6,111 bases of DNA from an uncultured Bacteroidales bacterium. Its GTDB lineage: Bacteria > Bacteroidota > Bacteroidia > Bacteroidales > JAUNSR01. Numbering within the stretch: the stretch's first letter is position 1; the number at the start of each line of letters is the position of its first letter. The notes beneath the pieces were generated by a model. That model ran no database searches. It saw nothing but the letters and a program-made list of their open reading frames with translations, and was not told where the DNA came from. The position numbers and the translations under genes were made by a program. Where the stretch lies: the NCBI GenBank assembly GCA_947074165.1, contig CAMTOT010000183.1:1-6111 (forward strand), given 5' to 3'. Shown in pieces: positions 1 to 6,064 of the stretch.

Positions 1-46
1 AGATAATGAGCGGTGACTGGAGTTCAGACGTGTGCTCTTCCGATCT
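1..46 (-). other. Illumina TruSeq adapter remnant (left end)
   Basis: This is not biological sequence. Positions 13-46 read as the standard TruSeq index-side adapter, ending in GCTCTTCCGATCT next to the native DNA. Positions 5-12 (AATGAGCG) sit where the 8-base i7 index belongs, and positions 1-4 (AGAT) match the end of the P7 flow-cell part. In the other orientation the index reads CGCTCATT, which I recall as TruSeq HT index D703. The block is an exact inverted copy of 6065-6110. Native sequence starts at about position 47. Confidence 0.98.
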
Positions 47-246
47 TATTGATTATTAAGCTTAGCGTTTTTTAGTTAGTATAAAATAGTATAATTATAT
101 TTTTATCTTTTAAATATTAAGCCAAAACTATTAGTTTATTTTCCGTTTTTCTAACTTTAAATTTTTATTATTTAAGATATATACAGATTATTTATGCATC
201 CCATCTATGTTCTTTACTCACACTACCACAATTAATTAGCAAATAA

Positions 247-283
247 AAAAGAGCTGCATGACATTGGTCAAAACAGCTCTTTT
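247..283 (-). terminator. Rho-independent terminator of the NlpE-like gene
   Basis: A 10-bp perfect stem pairs 247-256 (AAAAGAGCTG) with 274-283 (CAGCTCTTTT). Inside its 17-base loop a second 4-bp stem (259-262 with 267-270) can form. Read on the minus strand, the hairpin lies about 23 bases after the stop codon of the lipoprotein gene and runs into a T-rich tail (TTTTTTATTT, complement of 241-250). That fits an intrinsic terminator. The plus side also has a short T run, so some bidirectional activity is possible. Confidence 0.8.
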
Positions 284-305
284 AAATATTCTATTAAAGA
301 AAATA

Positions 306-707
306 TTATTTCTTTTCAAACTCCTTTTTAAGTACATACATACTTGCCATACTGCCTGTAATAACTTTCTTATCGGCATCTAACATTGTCAAAGTTTTAT
401 CGCCAACGAGGAAGTAGCTTTTTCCATATTTCCCACTGCATGTAACTATACCGTTTTCTTCAACGTAAGTACCCTCCTCTTTTGTCTTAGATTCGCGGTC
501 AATATAATCCATCTCTATTTCAAAAGTATTATCACTTTTCAGCTCAACCTCAATTTTAATACCGGGACAATCGGCACAAGGTACAGTCCCTTTATACTCC
601 CCAAGGTATTCACGCTGCGGGTCATGTGTTTTTTTTCCGCTATTACAAGCTATAATTCCGGTAAGAGATATGAATATAATCAGCCGGAGGTAATTCAAGA
701 ATTTCAT
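306..707 (-). CDS. NlpE-like small lipoprotein
   Basis: This 133-residue protein is predicted to be a membrane-anchored lipoprotein. Residues 3-20 form a hydrophobic signal peptide ending in IIAC, with Cys21 as the probable lipidation site. The mature part matches the N-terminal domain of NlpE/copper-resistance-type lipoproteins: a YxGxxPCADCPGI motif (CADC at 44-47), repeating beta-strand-like segments, and a closing stretch of the LTMLDADKKVITG type (106-118). In E. coli, NlpE is an outer-membrane sensor feeding the Cpx stress response and has a second C-terminal domain; this protein has only the first domain. No acidic surface-export signal is evident after Cys21. The gene stands alone, diverges from the glycosyltransferase operon and ends at the hairpin at 247-283. 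The family call is firm; metal binding or stress sensing is unproven here. Confidence 0.85.
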   Translation of the reverse strand: MKFLNYLRLIIFISLTGIIACNSGKKTHDPQREYLGEYKGTVPCADCPGIKIEVELKSDNTFEIEMDYIDRESKTKEEGTYVEENGIVTCSGKYGKSYFLVGDKTLTMLDADKKVITGSMASMYVLKKEFEKK

Positions 708-897
708 TTCATATATTTTTAAGTTAAACGTCTCGCTCTTTTAGTATAATGTAATACCAAAAGAAATTGTTCACATACTTACATATGATTAATTAAATAT
801 AAAACCCTGCTACCTCATTATCGTATAAAAAACCATTATATACATATTATTGTTTGAGAGATAAGGGCTGTATCCGGTTATCAAAATAAATTAAAAC
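708..897. other. Divergent intergenic region with likely promoters
   Basis: This AT-rich region separates two divergent genes and must hold promoters for both. On the plus strand, TATTGTTTG at 848-856 resembles the Bacteroidota -7 element TAnnTTTG, but with a three-base instead of a two-base spacer, and no clear TTTG -33 element lies upstream. On the minus strand I find no exact TAnnTTTG. There is no strong hairpin, operator palindrome or RNA gene, and the short ORFs here are too short to support. Confidence 0.4.
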
Positions 898-1632
898 ATG
901 ATGAATAAAACGTCTGAATATATGTTGACTATCATAATACCGATATTCAACGAAGAAGATAATATGCCGCGTCTGAAAGATACTCTAAGCTCATATTTAC
1001 CGATTTGCCCGGTGAAGGCTTGCGCTATTTTGGTTAATGACGGTTCTTCAGACAAAAGTCTTGAGAAAATCAAGGAGCTTTGTCTTAACAATAAAGATAT
1101 ATACTATCTGAGTTTTGATAAAAACAGAGGTTTATCAGCCGCTATAAAAGCGGGTATTGACATTACCCATTCCGAATATGTCGGCTACATGGACGCAGAT
1201 ATGCAGACTGACATAAAAGATTTTGATATTCTGCTTAAGTATATACCAGACTATGCTCTGGTCACAGGCATAAGAGCCCAGAGAAAAGACTCCGTATTTA
1301 AACTTATGCAGTCTCGCGTGGCAAACTCATTCCGCCGGATGATGACCAAAGACGGTGCCACAGACACAGGATGTCCGCTTAAGATATTAAAAACGGCATA
1401 CGCAAAAAAAATCCCTTTCTTCAACGGCATGCACAGATTTCTCCCTGCACTTATAAAATTACAAGACGGAGGTGATTTCTACGAAATACCGGTCAGACAC
1501 TATCCCCGTCAGGCGGGAAACTCTAAATTTAATCTGTGGAACAGACTTCTTTCGCCCCTTAAAGACTGCTTCGCGTTCAGATGGATGGCAAACAGGTATA
1601 TCAATTATGAAATTAAAGATGACAATATATGA
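898..1632 (+). CDS. Family 2 glycosyltransferase, DPM1/ArnC-like
   Basis: This 244-residue enzyme probably transfers a sugar from a nucleotide donor to undecaprenyl phosphate on the cytoplasmic side of the inner membrane. GT2 motifs appear in order: PIFNEE (15-20), VNDGSSD (46-52), the metal-binding DAD (99-101) followed by MQT, DTGCPLK (156-162), HRFLPAL (179-185) and a basic RHYPRQAGNSK segment (200-210). The last two are typical of dolichol-phosphate-mannose-synthase-like enzymes. Unlike ArnC or GtrB, no C-terminal transmembrane helices are visible, so it may be peripheral. ATG at 898 or 901 is the likely start; there is no Shine-Dalgarno site but an A-rich leader. It is the first gene of the four-gene operon, and its stop overlaps the next start as ATGA. 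The enzyme class is well supported; the sugar is inferred from the epimerase downstream. Confidence 0.92.
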   Translation: MMNKTSEYMLTIIIPIFNEEDNMPRLKDTLSSYLPICPVKACAILVNDGSSDKSLEKIKELCLNNKDIYYLSFDKNRGLSAAIKAGIDITHSEYVGYMDADMQTDIKDFDILLKYIPDYALVTGIRAQRKDSVFKLMQSRVANSFRRMMTKDGATDTGCPLKILKTAYAKKIPFFNGMHRFLPALIKLQDGGDFYEIPVRHYPRQAGNSKFNLWNRLLSPLKDCFAFRWMANRYINYEIKDDNI

Positions 1633-2264
1633 ATCCTGTCATTCTCGCAATAGGACTGGTAGCCCAACTTTTTTTCTCTGCCCGGATACTTACACAGTGG
1701 CTTATATCGGAGAAAAAACATAAAGTAATCTCTCCTTCAATATTCTGGGTCTTCAGCTTGTCAGGGTCATTCCTGCTGTTTATATACGGTTGGATGAGAA
1801 ATGACTTTGCCATAATAACAGGTCAGTTTATTTCATACTACATATACATAGGCAATCTTAGACTAAAAGGAGTGTGGAGCAAAGTACCGGCTATTCTCAG
1901 ATATTTTCTATACTTCATTCCGGCCGTTGCGGTTGTCGCGACGTTATCTGACATAAAGTCTTTCACAGATACGTTTTTCAGAAATGAAGATATCCCGGCA
2001 TGGCTTATCATCTATGGGGTAACAGGACAGATAATATTCACTTTAAGGTTTATTTACCAGTGGATATACTCATCTAAAATAAAAGAGTCAGTACTGCCTG
2101 CCGGTTTTTGGTGGATAAGCATAACCGGCTCTCTTACAATATGCAGCTACGCTATACTCAGATATGATCCGATACTTATACTCGGACAGTCATTCGGCAT
2201 GATATCTTATGCCCGAAATCTTATGATAGGTTATAAAAATAAAAAAGCAGAGGTTGAACAGTGA
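1629..2264 (+). CDS. Membrane protein with two tandem LAB_N domains
   Basis: This 211-residue integral membrane protein carries two copies of the lipid A biosynthesis N-terminal (LAB_N) domain, at about 9-79 and 130-200. The copies align without gaps at an offset of 121 residues, with 23 of 71 identities by hand. Shared landmarks are GxxxQ, R, QW (23-24 and 144-145), P (36 and 157), FW (39-40 and 160-161), GS, D (59 and 180), GQ (65-66 and 186-187) and NL (76-77 and 197-198). Hydrophobic segments suggest seven helices: three per repeat plus a linker helix at about 88-106. LAB_N was named from a fusion to LpxB, and its biochemical role is unclear. The start overlaps the GT2 stop by 4 bp, suggesting translational coupling; the next gene starts 3 bp after the stop. 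Position in the operon makes it a candidate carrier for the lipid-linked sugar, which is inference. Confidence 0.88.
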   Translation: MNPVILAIGLVAQLFFSARILTQWLISEKKHKVISPSIFWVFSLSGSFLLFIYGWMRNDFAIITGQFISYYIYIGNLRLKGVWSKVPAILRYFLYFIPAVAVVATLSDIKSFTDTFFRNEDIPAWLIIYGVTGQIIFTLRFIYQWIYSSKIKESVLPAGFWWISITGSLTICSYAILRYDPILILGQSFGMISYARNLMIGYKNKKAEVEQ

Positions 2265-2267
2265 GTT

Positions 2268-3287
2268 ATGAAAAAAATATTAGTTACCGGTGCCGCCGGA
2301 TTTATAGGTTCTTTTCTTGTAAAAGCTCTTTTGGAGAACGATTTTGATGTAGTCGGACTTGATAATCTCAACGACTATTATGACATAAACCTGAAATACG
2401 GCCGATTAAAGTCTTTATGCGGAATAGAGCGTGACGACGTAAAAGAGCACGACTTCTGTGTCGGTAGTTTATATCCCCGATTGCGGTTTGTAAAAGCAGA
2501 CATAACAGACAGAGAGTATATAGCCTCGCTATTTAAGGAGGAACATTTTGACATAGTGTGCAATCTTGCAGCACAGGCCGGTGTAAGATACTCAATTATA
2601 AATCCTTTCGCATATGCCGAAAGTAATCTATTGGGATTTTTAAACATCCTTGAAGCGTGTCGCAATAACTCGGTATCTCACCTTATCTATGCAAGTTCGA
2701 GCAGTGTATACGGCATGAAGGATAAAGTTCCGTTTAGTGAAACAGATCCTACCGATCACCCCGTGAGTCTCTATGCGGCTACGAAAAAGGCAAATGAAGT
2801 GATGGCTCATTCATACAGCTACCTATATCATCTACCAACTACAGGTCTACGTTTTTTTACAGTATACGGCCCCTGGGGCAGACCTGATATGGCTCCTTTT
2901 ATGTTTATCGACTCCATAATAAAAGGGGATCCGATAAGAGTTTTCAACAATGGAATGATGAAAAGGGACTTTACATACATAGGAGATATAATAAAAGCAG
3001 TAGTCCGTATCGTGGATACATATCCTCACGCTAACGAAGATGTACCTTATCATATATACAATATAGGACATTCTGAGCCGGTCGTTTTGAGTGACTTCAT
3101 ACACAGCATAGAGAGGACCACCGAGAAACAGGCTGTCTGTAATTATGAAAGTATGCAGCCGGGCGACGTATTATGTACATATGCCGATACAAGCCGGCTT
3201 ATGAGAGATTACAATGTGATGCCTGACACAGATATTGATCATGGCGTAGAATCAACTTATAACTGGTATAAAGAATGGGTAAGCTGA
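2268..3287 (+). CDS. UDP-glucuronate 4-epimerase-like NAD-dependent epimerase
   Basis: This 339-residue cytoplasmic short-chain dehydrogenase-type epimerase most likely interconverts UDP-glucuronate and UDP-galacturonate. The Rossmann motif GAAGFIG (8-14) is followed by Asp32 for the NAD adenosine ribose. The catalytic set is SSSSVYG (143-149) and Tyr169-x3-Lys173 in YAATK. Signatures that point to the glucuronate epimerase branch rather than plain GalE are AAQAGVRYS (101-109), TVYGPWGRPDMA (198-209), NGMMKRDFTYIGDI (228-241) and MQPGDVLCTYAD (296-307). Length is normal for this family. The gene starts 3 bp after the LAB_N gene, and its end overlaps the ArnT-like gene by 13 bp. It would supply the donor for the GT2 enzyme. 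Related epimerases acting on other UDP-sugars cannot be fully excluded from sequence. Confidence 0.9.
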   Translation: MKKILVTGAAGFIGSFLVKALLENDFDVVGLDNLNDYYDINLKYGRLKSLCGIERDDVKEHDFCVGSLYPRLRFVKADITDREYIASLFKEEHFDIVCNLAAQAGVRYSIINPFAYAESNLLGFLNILEACRNNSVSHLIYASSSSVYGMKDKVPFSETDPTDHPVSLYAATKKANEVMAHSYSYLYHLPTTGLRFFTVYGPWGRPDMAPFMFIDSIIKGDPIRVFNNGMMKRDFTYIGDIIKAVVRIVDTYPHANEDVPYHIYNIGHSEPVVLSDFIHSIERTTEKQAVCNYESMQPGDVLCTYADTSRLMRDYNVMPDTDIDHGVESTYNWYKEWVS

Positions 3288-4912
3288 CAAATAATATTGA
3301 ACCCGGAATAAAACGAAACAGCTTTGAAAACATATTTGATTTCTTCGCAAGAAACCAATATATGTATATCTTTTTCCTTTGCCTTTCTGTATTGCCTATT
3401 TTTATATTCCGTGACTTTACGCCTAATAACGAATTGCGTTATGTTAGTATAGTCGAAGAAGCTTTAAAAAACGGACATTTCATAACCTTCTATAATCAGG
3501 GAGCGGCTTACGCCGACAAACCGCCTCTATATTTCTGGATAATAATGCTGGGGCATATACTGTTCGGTAAAAATCTAATCTTATTTATAGGTGTGGTTAA
3601 TCTAATCACCTTCGCGGCTATCATTAATATAATGAACAGTTGGTGCAAAGATATTATTGACAATAAAAGCAGAATGACCGCGGCATTTATGCTTGCCACC
3701 ACGGGACTATTTTCGGGCATGATTATTATGGTACGCATGGACCTGCTTATGACTATGTTTATAGTCCTTTCCTTGCACACTTTCTATAAGATGTACACAG
3801 GCAAAGAATCCCGTTATGACAAAACGCTGTTCCCGGTATATATTTTTCTTGCAATATTCAGCAAAGGACCGGTTGGGCTGCTAATGCCCGTAATATGCAT
3901 ACCTGCTTTTTTACTTTTTGAGGGCAGAATAAGCACTATATGGCGATATTTCGGATGGCGCACATGGAGTATTTTGGCAGGACTCTTCATTCTATGGTCT
4001 ATGGCAATATATATAGAATCAGGTAAAGACTATTTATATAACATAATGTTTCATCAGACTGTAGACAGATCACTGAGCGGAGTACACCATAAAGAACCTG
4101 TATATTATTATTTATCTACAATCGGGCTTACAATGTTGCCATGGTCTCCGCTTATCCTGGCGACTACTATTATTGCGATATTAAAAAGACAGATGATAAA
4201 AGATAGTTTAAGCAGATTCTTCCTGATAATAATAATAACTACATTCCTGATGCTTTCGGCCTCAAGTTCAAAACTTGACATTTACCTTTTGCCAATATAT
4301 CCTTTTGTATTATATCTTACCTTAATAATGTTGCAAAGGATTAAACATAGCGGTCTGATACTCACCCTTGCCGCATTGCCGGCAGTTTTGATCGTATCGG
4401 CATCAATATCATTATTCTTTCTGGCGGATAAAATACCTTATACGCTGCCATCAGCCAAGTGGTGCATAACGGTATTATCACTTAGCATCTTTACTGCAAG
4501 CATATCAGTCTATCAGATATTTAAAAAAGAATTATTAAGAGGGATAACGTCAATATGCGTCGGATTACTTTTAGTAATCTTTATCACCTCTTTTAAAATA
4601 CCGGAATATAACTATCTGATAGGATGGCGCGAAGTGTGTGGAGAGGCATCTCAAATGGCAGTTATCAACAATGTTGATAACATAGCCACACTGCATATTG
4701 CTCGCTCTGAAAACATGGATGTTTATCTGCCAAATGATATAATCAAACTTGGCTCCATAACCGAAGCTCAAAATCCGGATATAATCAGATATCCGTATGT
4801 ACTTATCATCAAGACAAAGGATTATAACAAATATAAAGATGAAGGTTATAGCGCTAACATAGCGTCTCGAAAAACAACCGGAAGATACGAGGTTCTGCTT
4901 ATAGACAAATAA
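3275..4912 (+). CDS. ArnT-like lipid-linked-sugar glycosyltransferase
   Basis: This 545-residue polytopic inner-membrane enzyme belongs to the ArnT/PMT-type group (GT83/GT39), which moves a sugar from polyprenyl phosphate to an acceptor in the periplasm. Family landmarks: NNELRYVSI (51-59) in the first periplasmic loop, ADKPPLYFW (80-88), RMDLLMT (154-160), SKGPVGLLMP (196-205), an FHQTVDRSLSGVHHKEP segment (259-275), LPWSPLI (288-294) and SSKLDIYLLPIYP (331-343). About a dozen hydrophobic helices are visible, followed by a soluble C-terminal part from about residue 441. The acidic motif reads Asn52-Glu53 where relatives such as E. coli ArnT have Asp-Glu. The ATG at 3275 overlaps the epimerase by 13 bp; the next Met is residue 30, at the edge of the first helix, so the longer start is preferred. 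It is the last gene of the operon. Lipid A is the likely but unproven acceptor. Confidence 0.9.
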   Translation: MGKLTNNIEPGIKRNSFENIFDFFARNQYMYIFFLCLSVLPIFIFRDFTPNNELRYVSIVEEALKNGHFITFYNQGAAYADKPPLYFWIIMLGHILFGKNLILFIGVVNLITFAAIINIMNSWCKDIIDNKSRMTAAFMLATTGLFSGMIIMVRMDLLMTMFIVLSLHTFYKMYTGKESRYDKTLFPVYIFLAIFSKGPVGLLMPVICIPAFLLFEGRISTIWRYFGWRTWSILAGLFILWSMAIYIESGKDYLYNIMFHQTVDRSLSGVHHKEPVYYYLSTIGLTMLPWSPLILATTIIAILKRQMIKDSLSRFFLIIIITTFLMLSASSSKLDIYLLPIYPFVLYLTLIMLQRIKHSGLILTLAALPAVLIVSASISLFFLADKIPYTLPSAKWCITVLSLSIFTASISVYQIFKKELLRGITSICVGLLLVIFITSFKIPEYNYLIGWREVCGEASQMAVINNVDNIATLHIARSENMDVYLPNDIIKLGSITEAQNPDIIRYPYVLIIKTKDYNKYKDEGYSANIASRKTTGRYEVLLIDK

Positions 4913-4938
4913 TAACAAAAGCTATTTATAAATACACA

Positions 4939-4969
4939 AAAGGCTGTCGGAAACTAACCGACAGCCTTT
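4939..4969. terminator. Shared terminator of the operon and panB
   Basis: A perfect 12-bp stem pairs 4939-4950 (AAAGGCTGTCGG) with 4958-4969, with a 7-base AAACTAA loop. It lies 26 bases after the ArnT-like stop and 20 bases from the panB stop, between convergent genes. T runs beyond the stem are short on both strands (TTT then mixed bases), but the strong GC-rich stem and its position favour a bidirectional intrinsic terminator. Confidence 0.85.
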
Positions 4970-4989
4970 CGCATATACATTATCAATTA

Positions 4990-5808
4990 TTAATATTGCT
5001 CCTTATCATTAGGGAAATCGCTGCTTTTCACATCTTCCACATATTTACTGATAGCCTCAGTCATAACCGTATGAAGATCAGCATAACGACGAAGGAATCT
5101 CGGAGAGAATCCCTGATTCATACCAAGCATATCATGAACCACAAGAACCTGACCATCACAACCATTACCGGCACCAATACCGATAGTTGGGATATTAAGC
5201 TCTTTTGAAACCTGTGTAGCCAGTTTAGCCGGAATCTTCTCAAGCACAAGACCGCAGCATCCAATCTCCTCAAGAAGTTTGGCGTCTTCAATTAATTTAG
5301 CCGCTTCCGCATCATCCTTTGCTCTTACCGTATAAGTGCCGAATTTATTAATAGACTGAGGAGTAAGTCCAAGATGACCTATAACAGGAATACCTGCTGT
5401 AAGGATTCTTTCAATAGATTCACGTATCTCTGAACCACCCTCTAGTTTAAGACAGTCTGCTCCTGTCTCTTTCATGATACGGATAGCATTTGAAAGAGCC
5501 TCTTTTGAGTTACCCTGATATGTACCAAATGGCATATCTACCACTACAAGCGCACGTTTAGTTCCACGCACTACACCCTGAGCGTGATATATCATTTGAT
5601 CAATAGTCATAGGCAATGTTGTCACATTACCCGCCATAACATTTGATGCAGAATCGCCTACAAGGATACAGTCAATGCCTGACTGATCAACGATTTTTGC
5701 CATTGTGTAATCATAAGAAGTAAGCATAGAGATCTTCTCACCTCTTTGTTTCATCTCTATAAGACGACGTGTGGTTACTTTTCTGTTATCTTCTGTATAA
5801 GTTGACAT
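4990..5808 (-). CDS. panB: 3-methyl-2-oxobutanoate hydroxymethyltransferase
   Basis: PanB transfers a hydroxymethyl group from 5,10-methylenetetrahydrofolate to 2-oxoisovalerate to give ketopantoate, the first committed step of pantothenate and coenzyme A synthesis, in the cytoplasm. The 272-residue length is normal for the family. Visible motifs: MLTSYDY (28-34), VGDSASN (50-56) with Mg-ligand Asp52, VVDMPFGTY (89-97) with Mg-ligand Asp91, LKLEGG (120-125) with Lys121 and Glu123, IGHLGLTPQ (143-151), VLEKIP (188-193) with the expected catalytic Glu190, and IGIGAG (209-214). All key residues known from E. coli PanB appear intact. The gene is convergent with the operon and is not followed by panC or panD here. 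The start ATG has an A-rich leader (AATAAAAAATG) instead of a Shine-Dalgarno site. Confidence 0.97.
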   Translation of the reverse strand: MSTYTEDNRKVTTRRLIEMKQRGEKISMLTSYDYTMAKIVDQSGIDCILVGDSASNVMAGNVTTLPMTIDQMIYHAQGVVRGTKRALVVVDMPFGTYQGNSKEALSNAIRIMKETGADCLKLEGGSEIRESIERILTAGIPVIGHLGLTPQSINKFGTYTVRAKDDAEAAKLIEDAKLLEEIGCCGLVLEKIPAKLATQVSKELNIPTIGIGAGNGCDGQVLVVHDMLGMNQGFSPRFLRRYADLHTVMTEAISKYVEDVKSSDFPNDKEQY

Positions 5809-5892
5809 TTTTTATTCTGTTTTGGCATAATGCCTGTAAGTGGCACTATTTTTTATTATTAAATGCTTATTTATGTATAGATTTTCGTTTGG

Positions 5893-5922
5893 CAAAGGTA
5901 TTAATATTATACAAGTGATAAA
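5893..5922 (-). promoter_or_regulatory. Putative Bacteroidota promoter of panB
   Basis: Read on the minus strand, 5900-5893 is TACCTTTG, an exact match to the Bacteroides -7 consensus TAnnTTTG. Eighteen bases upstream, 5922-5919 reads TTTA, a three-of-four match to the TTTG -33 element. Transcription would begin near 5886-5888 and leave a 5' leader of about 80 bases before panB. Within it, GGCA (5824-5827) and GGCA (5842-5845) can each pair with the TGCC at 5831-5834. These are short mutually exclusive hairpins, too weak to call a riboswitch. Confidence 0.6.
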
Positions 5923-6033
5923 CTTATTATTCTTTTTTTGTCAAATTTTTTACCCCTTTTAAGGCTTAATAAGGCTATTTTAATCAAAAACGAGTATGTT
6001 TTTACTAAAAAATCGTCTGTGCAATCTATTGTC

Positions 6034-6060
6034 GTGTTTTACAACACCGTTTTTTTGTTT
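6034..6060 (+). terminator. Weak terminator-like hairpin with T tract
   Basis: GTGTT (6034-6038) can pair with AACAC (6043-6047) around a TTAC loop. The plus strand then has a run of seven T (6050-6056), one G and three more T. The stem is only 5 bp, and no plus-strand gene is visible upstream between panB and here, so it may be chance in AT-rich DNA. Confidence 0.25.
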
Positions 6061-6064
6061 GCAT

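Noticed and set aside
1..46. Terminal inverted repeat of a mobile element or linear plasmid together with 6065-6110
   Set aside because: The sequence is the TruSeq adapter plus index, and no transposase, integrase or replication gene is present.
47..246. Possible small gene or RNA in the left AT-rich spacer
   Set aside because: No ORF with domain content, no stable hairpin and no tRNA-like structure seen; only AT-rich sequence before the terminator.
891..1091. 66-residue minus-strand ORF
   Set aside because: Lies opposite the start of the GT2 gene, which has clear family motifs; no recognisable domain of its own.
1472..1723. 83-residue plus-strand ORF bridging the GT2 and LAB_N genes
   Set aside because: Out-of-frame overlap with two well-supported genes; no domain signature.
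2378..3104. Two minus-strand ORFs (95 and 85 residues) inside the epimerase gene
   Set aside because: Antisense shadows of a gene whose motifs are intact along its full length.
3362..4912. Shorter start for the ArnT-like gene at residue Met30
   Set aside because: It would begin at the first membrane helix and lose the cytoplasmic tail; the 13-bp overlap start fits the coupled arrangement of the operon better.
4571..5208. Minus-strand ORF over the ArnT-like C-terminus and plus-strand ORF over panB
   Set aside because: Both are antisense to firm genes, and the sequences look like low-complexity shadow translations.
5809..5892. Riboswitch upstream of panB
   Set aside because: Only 4-bp alternative stems are visible and no known riboswitch core motif could be recognised.
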